Source of the DNA: Paludibacteraceae bacterium
GTDB taxonomy: Bacteria; Bacteroidota; Bacteroidia; Bacteroidales; Paludibacteraceae
NCBI GenBank assembly: GCA_905233935.1
Contig: CAJOFU010000011.1
Span: forward strand, 1-41,591
Direction of reading: 5' to 3'
DNA length: 41,591 nucleotides
Positions 18,214 to 23,468 of this stretch are shown here, one piece after another. The notes beneath the pieces are model-generated. The model had not been told where the DNA came from. It was given only the letters and a program-made list of their open reading frames with translations, and searched no databases. Both the position numbers and the translations under genes were made by a program. How positions within the stretch are numbered: the first letter of the stretch is position 1; every line of letters begins with the position of its first letter.

Positions 18214-19352
18214 TTACTCTACTCTCGTGCCGTTAACCGTGTAAGTCTTGCCGTCTTGCAGCACATACACGTTCCCTCTGCGAATCAGTTTCTGTACCGG
18301 GTTGGCGGGATTCGTATAAACCTCCGGCGCACTGGTTGCCTGATCGGATTTATATACAGCCTGCAACTTGATGCCGTCATTCAAATCACCTGCAAGCACT
18401 TCCCACTTCTCAAACACAAACCCTTCTATATACGGTGCATGAGGAATCTCCCACGTCTGCGTTTCCATATACAGCAGCGATTCATCCTTCTTGAAGTACG
18501 AGAGTTGCACCACTTTCTCCTCGAACTGCAGATCCGTTGCTACACCGATAATGTTCTTGAAGTCGCACCAAACGGCTTTGGCTCGGTAGAGATCAATATA
18601 ATCCATCGGCACGTACAGGATACAGGTCTGCTTATCGACATTCTTGACAGTATTCTCATTGATGGTCTGCGGCGTGATGGCATAGTTATGAATCGCCTTG
18701 AGGCCGGAGCAGTTATAGAATGCATCGGAATTGATCGTGGTAACGGAAGCAGGGATGAACACTTCTTCCAGCGCCGTACAACCTTCCAACACTTCGGTTG
18801 CTACCGTCGTAATGCCTTTCGGGAAGGCGAAGGATTTCAGTGACGTGCAATAATAGAAGGAGTTTCTTGCAACCAGGTCACCGATGCCGGTATCTCTACT
18901 TCTTTAAGTGCGGAACAGTTAGCGAAAGCATAATTGCCAATGGTCAGCAAACCCTGCGGAAGAACGACATTGTCGAGTTGCGACATCTTATAACACAGGT
19001 AATTAGGAATAACCTCTACTTCACCGCCAAACGTGAACTCCGTTATCTAAGAATTTGTACTATAGAACGGTGCATATGTTTCTGTGCCGATACTGCAAGT
19101 CTTAGGCTTCCAAACAACCGAAGTCAGCGGGTTATTCTGGAATGCACTATTGCTGATAGAAGTCACCGTGCTCGGAATAGTCACCGATGTATATTCCTTA
19201 TACACCGACTTATCCGAACTCTGGTCTTTCACCAGCGTTGCCGTCGTCGTTCCCAACGAGTAGTACAACCCGTCTATTTTCACAATCTCATCAGCCACCA
19301 TCATCGCTGTGCTCACTACCACAGCCATCAAAACAGTAAAAATTCGCTTCAT
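18214..19352 (-). pseudogene. BspA-like leucine-rich repeat surface protein, broken by a stop and a frameshift
   Basis: The full-length frame would give about 380 residues: signal peptide (MKRIFTVLMAVVVSTAMMVA), short beta segment, LRR_5/BspA repeats (VTIPSTVTSISNSAFQ; VVLPQGLLTIGNYAFANCSAL; VFIPASVTTINSDAFYNCSGL) and the C-terminal tail KLIRRGNVYVLQDGKTYTVN found on many secreted Bacteroidales proteins. Two lesions are seen. A TAG (19047-19049) interrupts APFYSTNS-ITEFTFGGEV, where family members usually have Gln, so a CAG-to-TAG change is likely. Near 18885-18900 the frame shifts by one missing base: ALKEVEIP continues in another frame as TGIGDLVARNSFYYCTSL. The intact parts are 19047-19352 and about 18214-18897. 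Sequencing error is possible for either lesion, less so for both. BspA proteins act in adhesion. Confidence 0.85.
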
Positions 19353-19436
19353 ATTTTCATAATTTTTCGTTTCACATATTCGGGGTTTTGTGTTCGTGTA
19401 TTCCTAATGCTATACACCCGCGCATAATTAAACGCA

Positions 19437-19468
19437 CAAAGATACGAAAATATTTTGACATTTGCAAA
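19437..19468 (-). promoter_or_regulatory. Promoter for the BspA-like gene and the minus-strand run
   Basis: Reverse strand TTTG (19465-19468), 20 nt, TATCTTTG (19437-19444), 85 bp before the ATG. It is the only clear promoter found ahead of the long minus-strand gene run down to 7.7 kb. Confidence 0.8.
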
Positions 19469-19556
19469 TTTTTGAATCATTTTTAATGATTTTAGCAACT
19501 TTATTCACACATTTTTGCCAAAATAACCAAATAATGATGTTTTTCTGCCCTCAAAA

Positions 19557-19588
19557 TTTGCATTTTTCCGATACTTTTTGTATATTTG
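19557..19588 (+). promoter_or_regulatory. Orphan promoter reading into the 11-bp array
   Basis: TTTG (19557-19560), 20 nt, TATATTTG (19581-19588) is a perfect match to the consensus, yet no gene starts within the next 300 bp. It would transcribe 19595 onward through the repeat array, a possible non-coding RNA or long leader. Confidence 0.6.
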
Positions 19589-19718
19589 TATTGGATATTG
19601 GTTTCCACCTGTTACTCACCCTTCACTCTTGGGTGCGCGCCGAAGAATTATCGGTCTCTCAGTAGGGTTTACTCCAAGTACAGATATTGTAGTTTTAGAG
19701 TAGTGATGTTGGATGATG

Positions 19719-19773
19719 CATACATTGAGCATACATTCAGCATACATTGAGCATACATTGAGCATACATTGCA
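19719..19773 (+). repeat. 11-bp tandem array, five copies of CATACATTGAG
   Basis: Five head-to-tail 11-mers: CATACATTGAG, CATACATTCAG, CATACATTGAG, CATACATTGAG and CATACATTGCA. The period of 11 bp is close to one helical turn, so all copies face the same side of the DNA. Confidence 0.9.
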
Positions 19774-19871
19774 ATACAGAGGGAAGAGCGAGAAAATGAC
19801 TAAAATTGACTAAAATATCCATAACTGACAATTTTCATTTTCAAGAAATTTCGAACTTTTCCTAAGAAAAA

Positions 19872-19903
19872 TTTGCAAATATCAGATTTTTTTCGTAACT
19901 TTG
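19872..19903 (+). promoter_or_regulatory. Promoter for the DUF6922/AbiEii pair
   Basis: TTTG (19872-19875), 20 nt, TAACTTTG (19896-19903), 19 bp before the ATG at 19923. The very short leader fits an autoregulated toxin-antitoxin operon. Confidence 0.8.
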
Positions 19904-19922
19904 CAGTCGGAAACATTGTAAC

Positions 19923-20228
19923 ATGTCAACGCAATCGTACATATCTCAACTTTCTCCTGTCTTGTTTTGGGATATAGATCGGGAGAATATGGATGTCGAG
20001 CGCCACTCGGCGGGATTGATTCAACGCGTCTTGGAGCGCGGCAACCTGCAAGACTGGCGTCTGACTCGCGACTTCTACGGGATGGATCGTATAGTAGCTG
20101 ACTGCAAACGTCTGCGCACCCTCGATCCCATGGCGCTCTCGTTTATCTGTATGTTGTCCGACACGAAAAAAGAAGATTACAGATGTTATCAATTCAGACA
20201 ATCCAACCCGACACTCTGGAACTCTTAA
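19923..20228 (+). CDS. DUF6922-like putative antitoxin
   Basis: 101 residues, soluble. The sequence SPVLFWDIDRENMDVERHSA followed by LIQRVLERGNLQDW and the YG...R.LD..AL.FI pattern is that of the small DUF6922 proteins that precede nucleotidyltransferase (AbiEii/AbiGii-like) genes in Bacteroidetes. The assignment is from pattern memory, not a search. It overlaps the next gene by 46 bp, so the two are translationally linked, as expected for an antitoxin-toxin pair. It has its own close promoter. Role as repressor or neutraliser of the downstream enzyme is inferred. Confidence 0.75.
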   Translation: MSTQSYISQLSPVLFWDIDRENMDVERHSAGLIQRVLERGNLQDWRLTRDFYGMDRIVADCKRLRTLDPMALSFICMLSDTKKEDYRCYQFRQSNPTLWNS

Positions 20229-20800
20229 AGCACTTGTCTGCTTTTCCCGAGTTAAGCGCAACGCGCCTCGTCGGAGGCACTGCTCTTGCGTTGCAGTACG
20301 GGCATCGGATGTCTGTTGACTTGGATTTCTTCGGACAATTACCTCAAGACAAAGAGGAACTGATTGCTATAGCAAAACAGGTCGGTGAAGTTGTAGTATT
20401 CAACAAGTCGAACTTCATTTTACAGATGACTATTAACAATGTAAAAGTTGATTTTGTTGACTATAGCCGTTATGAATGGATTGACGAGCCGGTAAGAGGT
20501 GACGGATTCGTTCTTGCTTCCGATAAGGATATTGCTGCTATGAAAGTCAATGCAATTATGGGACGTGGCACGCGGAAAGATTTTGTGGATTTGTATGTTC
20601 TGTTGCAACATTATTCGTTGGCAGAGATACTTGATTTCTACATGCAGAAATATCCTGAATATTCAGAGTATCGTGCTCTATTGAGTATGACCTACTTCGA
20701 GGATGCCGAGATGCAAGATATGCCCAAGATGTTCATCGACACACCTTGGGACAAAATGAAAAAGTCAATCACACAGGCTGTAAAAGCCTACCAGAAATAA
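20183..20800 (+). CDS. AbiEii/AbiGii-type nucleotidyltransferase toxin
   Basis: 205 residues with the type IV abortive-infection nucleotidyltransferase fold: LVGGTALALQYGHRMSVDLD (GG motif near residues 30-37, metal-binding Asp46 and Asp48 before FF), IQDMTI-like central strand with VDFVDY supplying the third acidic residue, and the DKDIAAMKVNAIMGRGTRKD helix typical of the family (AAMK, R-x-KD). Relatives block growth by modifying tRNA or other targets after phage infection. It starts inside the DUF6922 gene (46-bp overlap). The pair lies in an AT-rich accessory island and is followed by a long stem-loop. Toxicity and target are inferred. Confidence 0.85.
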   Translation: MLSIQTIQPDTLELLKHLSAFPELSATRLVGGTALALQYGHRMSVDLDFFGQLPQDKEELIAIAKQVGEVVVFNKSNFILQMTINNVKVDFVDYSRYEWIDEPVRGDGFVLASDKDIAAMKVNAIMGRGTRKDFVDLYVLLQHYSLAEILDFYMQKYPEYSEYRALLSMTYFEDAEMQDMPKMFIDTPWDKMKKSITQAVKAYQK

Positions 20801-20804
20801 CATC

Positions 20805-20858
20805 CCCGCTTGCGGTTGACAAAAGGCAAGCAACTGACATATAGGCGCAGTGTGCGCC
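20805..20858. repeat. Small palindromes after the toxin gene
   Basis: CCGC-TT-GCGG (near 20806-20815) and GGCGCA-GTG-TGCGCC (20844-20858). The second has a perfect 6-bp stem with a 3-nt loop, like other triloop palindromes in the window. No T-run follows, so neither is a typical terminator. Confidence 0.6.
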
Positions 20859-20884
20859 GAAAACAAAGCATTACAGCTACGAAC

Positions 20885-21019
20885 TTGGATTGTTGAAAAC
20901 TGGACACTTTCAAGCAATTACTAAACCAAGAACAAGGCTTTTATGCTCACGTGAATGCGTGAGCCTTGTTCTGTAAAGATTTGGTTTAGTAAGGTAGTCC
21001 AGAATCCTCAACAATCCGA
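20885..21019. repeat. 135-nt near-perfect stem-loop element
   Basis: A long hairpin built of stacked perfect stems: GGATTGTTGA (20887-20896) with TCAACAATCC (21008-21017); CTGGAC (20900-20905) with GTCCAG (20997-21002); TTACTAAACCAA (20918-20929) with TTGGTTTAGTAA (20981-20992); AACAAGG (20931-20937) with CCTTGTT (20964-20970); and the apical GCTCACG (20945-20951) with CGTGAGC (20958-20964). About 42 bp of pairing in total. It encodes no protein. It could be a miniature inverted-repeat element or a structured RNA; the flanks show no clear target-site duplication. Confidence 0.85.
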
Positions 21020-21088
21020 ATTGAAGCAAACAGGCCTCACGTTTTTCGTGTGTATATATGGATTATTAACCTCAAAACATAACTGCTT

Positions 21089-21565
21089 ATGAAAAGAAAA
21101 CTAATCTTCATTTCTTTGCTATTCGTTGCGATAGCGACGATGGCAGATACGTCACTTATCATCCAGCCGTTAAACGGTCAAGAGCAAGCCAACGCTCTTG
21201 CCCAAATCGGCTATGTCAAAGTGATGCCAGATTCCTTGTTTGTTTTTTCGCATAGCAATTTCTTGCTATCAAAGGTCGCTATCAAAGATGTTCGTTATAT
21301 CCGTTATGGCGAGCCAAACGAAGACACAGGCATTGACGATGTACAATCATCAACCACGTGCCGCGTATATCCGAATCCGACACAAGATATGTTGATCATT
21401 GACAACGCCAACTGCGACAAAGCATATATCTTTGATCTCAATGGTCACCTATTGCAAACGACTCCGATTAGCGGAGAGCGAACCTCTATCAATGTGACAA
21501 GTTTGCCACAAGGCGACTATTTGTTATTGCTTAACAATCAAACCATTAAATTTATAAAACAATAA
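21089..21565 (+). CDS. Secreted protein with type IX secretion sorting domain
   Basis: 158 residues: a signal peptide (KLIFISLLFVAIATMA-D), a region of about 70 residues of unknown function, a short linker (GEPNEDTGIDDVQSST), then a complete type A C-terminal sorting domain: VYPNPTQDMLIIDN, AYIFDLNGHLLQT, INVTSLPQGDYLLLLNN and the terminal IKFIKQ. Proteins with this domain pass the outer membrane by the T9SS and are cleaved and anchored or released. Only 4 bp separate it from the next gene, so it is co-transcribed with it. No canonical promoter was found in the 288 bp upstream, which hold the stem-loop. Confidence 0.85.
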   Translation: MKRKLIFISLLFVAIATMADTSLIIQPLNGQEQANALAQIGYVKVMPDSLFVFSHSNFLLSKVAIKDVRYIRYGEPNEDTGIDDVQSSTTCRVYPNPTQDMLIIDNANCDKAYIFDLNGHLLQTTPISGERTSINVTSLPQGDYLLLLNNQTIKFIKQ

Positions 21566-21569
21566 AGTC

Positions 21570-22691
21570 ATGAAAAAGTTTTTCTTAACTCTTGCCATTT
21601 TAGTAATGGCACTCTGTGCAAGCGCACAAAAGAACCAGTATTTCTGGTATCAAGGTAATTTGATGTTGGGCAACCCGATTGCTCAAATCGATAGCGTAAC
21701 CTTCGGAAATGAAGATGATACCGATTCAATCATAGTTTACCTTCCACGTACCATTATTAAAACGGTTGAAGTACATGATACGGTATATATCACTATCCAC
21801 GACACTATATGTCCTAATGAAGATATATCGGAAAATGGTGCTTTGCCCGGAGAGTTCTCAATAAGCGCCACGAAGAAAGTTCATTTCTCTAGTGGTAATT
21901 TGCAGTATAATGCAGCATTAGGTACGCATCAATGTGCAGACGGAACGACTCAACAAGGCACTTGGAGATTTGCTGAAAACCAATGGGACTTTGTTGGAGA
22001 TGAAACATATGGCACCGTCTATGCAAATGATGTGAAGTGTAGTAATGGACAAATATCTGCCACATATAATGGGTGGATTGACCTTTTCTGTTGGGGTACA
22101 AGTGGATGGAATAGTGGAGCTGTTGAATATCAGCCGTATTCGACAAGCGAATCTAATTCTGATTTCTTTGTTTGTGGAAATTCCGAAAATGACTTAGTAG
22201 GCGAATGCGCTTACGCTGATTGGGGTGTATATAATGCAATCAGCAATGGTGGTAACACTACTGAACGTTGGCGTCTTCTTACAAGTGAAGAATGGGATTA
22301 TATATTGAATACCCGAATAAATGCCGACATGCTGAGTGGCTTGGGGATTGTTAGTGGCATTAATGGATTAATATTGTTGCCTGATACTTGGTCAGAAACA
22401 GGAACTATTAGTTTCATACCTAATTCGTATGATGCTACAGCAAATATTTATTCACAACAAGAATGGAAAATGATGGAAGATTTGGGAGCAGTATTTCTTC
22501 CGTTTACGGGAGTTAGGGACGGATTATATATGCATGATTTTGAATCTGATGGATATTATTGGACATCAACACAAAGCTATTCTTACTATGCATGGAGATT
22601 ATGGATACAGACATACAGCTATTACACGTATGATTTCAACAATCGATATAGCGGTTTTGCTGTTCGTCTTGTTCAAGATGTAGTAGAATAA
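21570..22691 (+). CDS. Secreted protein with FISUMP/C-type-lectin-like domain
   Basis: 373 residues: signal peptide (LTLAILVMALCASA-Q), an N-terminal region with the repeated VEVHDTVYITIHDTI strand pattern, then a domain widespread in Bacteroidales: KVHFSSGNLQYNA, WRFAENQWDFVG, YNGWIDLFCWGTSGW, YADWGVYNAISNGG, WRLLTSEEWDYILNTR and the final GYYWTSTQSYS...GFAVRLV block. The family resembles the Fibrobacter major paralogous domain and formylglycine-enzyme-like lectin folds; a cell-surface ligand-binding role is inferred. The gene is clearly AT-richer than its housekeeping neighbours. Unlike the preceding gene it has no T9SS tail. A strong terminator follows at 22711. Confidence 0.75.
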   Translation: MKKFFLTLAILVMALCASAQKNQYFWYQGNLMLGNPIAQIDSVTFGNEDDTDSIIVYLPRTIIKTVEVHDTVYITIHDTICPNEDISENGALPGEFSISATKKVHFSSGNLQYNAALGTHQCADGTTQQGTWRFAENQWDFVGDETYGTVYANDVKCSNGQISATYNGWIDLFCWGTSGWNSGAVEYQPYSTSESNSDFFVCGNSENDLVGECAYADWGVYNAISNGGNTTERWRLLTSEEWDYILNTRINADMLSGLGIVSGINGLILLPDTWSETGTISFIPNSYDATANIYSQQEWKMMEDLGAVFLPFTGVRDGLYMHDFESDGYYWTSTQSYSYYAWRLWIQTYSYYTYDFNNRYSGFAVRLVQDVVE

Positions 22692-22710
22692 CCGATAGCA
22701 ATAAATGTGA

Positions 22711-22749
22711 AAAAGTAGCCGTAGCAAAACTGCGGCTACTTTTGTTTTC
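22711..22749 (+). terminator. Intrinsic terminator
   Basis: AAAAGTAGCCGTAG (22711-22724), loop CAAAA, CTGCGGCTACTTTT (22730-22743) with one G-T wobble, followed by GTTTT. Ends the two-gene secreted-protein unit. Confidence 0.9.
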
Positions 22750-22770
22750 TCCATCTTTCTTCCTTTTTCT

Positions 22771-22976
22771 CGGGATTGAATCCCGCTTCACTTCGTCAAT
22801 TACGTCCAAATCATATTTGGACAATCTATATCTTGTGCTTAAAGTGTCCCGTGCTCGATATTTATAATGCCGAGTTCCCTTCTTCCTATTTTCCCGATTG
22901 TCAATCGGGTTTCCTATATCGCTTTCCTAATCACCCCCTACGCCAACCTCAGTCCATTTCCAGCCCGTTTTCGGGC
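22771..22976. repeat. Row of four short-loop palindromes
   Basis: CGGGAT-TGA-ATCCCG (22771-22785), GTCCAAAT-CAT-ATTTGGAC (22804-22822), CCCGATT-GTC-AATCGGG (22893-22909) and GCCCG-TTTT-CGGGC (22963-22976). All are perfect, with 3-4-nt loops but unrelated arms. None has a following T-run of terminator quality. Confidence 0.8.
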
Positions 22977-22999
22977 GGTTTTCGGTATCTCACCAAATG

Positions 23000-23040
23000 A
23001 TAACCACAACATAACCATAAGATAACCATAGGATAAAACC
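23000..23040 (+). repeat. 11-bp tandem repeats of ATAACCATAAG type
   Basis: ATAACCACAAC, ATAACCATAAG, ATAACCATAGG, then a partial ATAAAACCATA. Same period as the array at 19719; the ATAACCATA core returns in the valS leader repeats. Confidence 0.8.
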
Positions 23041-23153
23041 ATAAAAATTACATTTTTCACCTTATACTATATATATACTATGTATATATATACTTTTTGT
23101 TCATTTTTGTCTTAATTTACTTGTGCAAAATAGGATTTATTTATGTTGTATCG

Positions 23154-23273
23154 CTTTGAGTGCTTTAACTCGTAGAGTGAACAAATAGTTAGTAAATGCT
23201 GTCTATAAGTTTGCTTGCAAGCAGGTTTTACTAACTGTTTATTCGGGAAGCAAAGCTTCCAAAGCACTCAAAG
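23154..23273. repeat. 120-nt cloverleaf-like inverted-repeat element
   Basis: Outer perfect 13-bp stem CTTTGAGTGCTTT (23154-23166) with AAAGCACTCAAAG (23261-23273). Inside it are three arms: ACTC-GTA-GAGT (23168-23178); an 18-bp stem (23179-23196 with 23227-23244, one wobble and one mismatch) that encloses the 12-nt palindrome TGCTTGCAAGCA (23212-23223); and GGAAGC-AAA-GCTTCC (23246-23260). No coding potential. The arrangement is a four-way junction in single-stranded form, suggesting a structured RNA or a mobile miniature element. Confidence 0.8.
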
Positions 23274-23340
23274 GGTTTATCTTGGTTTTTGTTATTTTTT
23301 GCGAAACTAATGACTTTTTCTAAAGAAAAACACTAAAAAA

Positions 23341-23372
23341 TTTGCAAATATCATTTTTTTTTTGTATCTTTG
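23341..23372 (+). promoter_or_regulatory. Promoter for the valS operon
   Basis: TTTG (23341-23344), 20 nt including a long T-run, TATCTTTG (23365-23372). It predicts a leader of about 90 nt that contains the three 22-bp repeats. Confidence 0.85.
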
Positions 23373-23402
23373 CATGCTCATTATGGGGCAAAGCGTTAAC
23401 TC

Positions 23403-23468
23403 GGGATATAACCAAACAAATTTTGGAATATAACAATACTAATTCTGGAATATAACCATACAAATTTT
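23403..23468 (+). repeat. Three 22-bp tandem repeats in the valS leader
   Basis: Units at 23403-23424, 23425-23446 and 23447-23468, all of the form GGAATATAACCATACAAATT plus two T or similar (unit 1 GGGATATAACCAAAC..., unit 2 ...ACAATACTAATTCT). The third unit ends at the base before the ATG of valS at 23469. Confidence 0.9.

Larger units (their letters stand above)
19353..19922. other. 570-bp intergenic region with three promoters and an 11-bp array
   Basis: No convincing gene. It holds the BspA-like promoter (minus), an orphan plus-strand promoter at 19557-19588, an 11-bp tandem array at 19719-19773 and the toxin-antitoxin promoter at 19872-19903. A 71-codon frame on the minus strand (19616-19831) is largely made of the repeat and has no promoter. 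Confidence 0.7.
22692..23468. other. 777-bp non-coding region before valS
   Basis: No gene-like frame. In order: terminator (22711-22749), four small palindromes (22771-22976), 11-bp ATAACCA repeats (23000-23040), an alternating TA tract (about 23065-23095), a cloverleaf-like inverted repeat (23154-23273), the valS promoter (23341-23372) and three 22-bp repeats that end at the valS ATG. Confidence 0.8.

Noticed and set aside
19719..19773. The 11-bp and 22-bp tandem arrays as CRISPR.
   Set aside because: Units are directly adjacent without unique spacers, and no cas gene is present.
19616..19831. 71-codon open frame on the minus strand with Cys-Met-Leu-Asn-Val repeats.
   Set aside because: The frame is mostly the translated 11-bp array; it has no promoter, no signal and no recognisable domain.
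20885..21019. Stem-loop as a retron RNA or an integron attC site.
   Set aside because: No reverse transcriptase or integrase nearby; the ends do not match attC core sites (GTTRRRY).
22560..22691. The Tyr/Ser/Asn-rich end of the FISUMP-like protein looks like the variable region of a diversity-generating retroelement target.
   Set aside because: Third codon positions there are mixed (TAT, TCT, TTA), not the NNC pattern left by adenine mutagenesis of AAC codons, and no reverse transcriptase or template repeat is in the window.
23154..23273. The cloverleaf-like element as a tRNA or tmRNA gene.
   Set aside because: Arm lengths, the T-arm sequence (GTTCRA), the anticodon loop and a CCA-compatible acceptor do not fit.
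23380..23468. T-box or amino-acid riboswitch in the valS leader.
   Set aside because: The leader is about 90 nt, lacks the T-box antiterminator sequence and any terminator hairpin; only the 22-bp repeats are seen.
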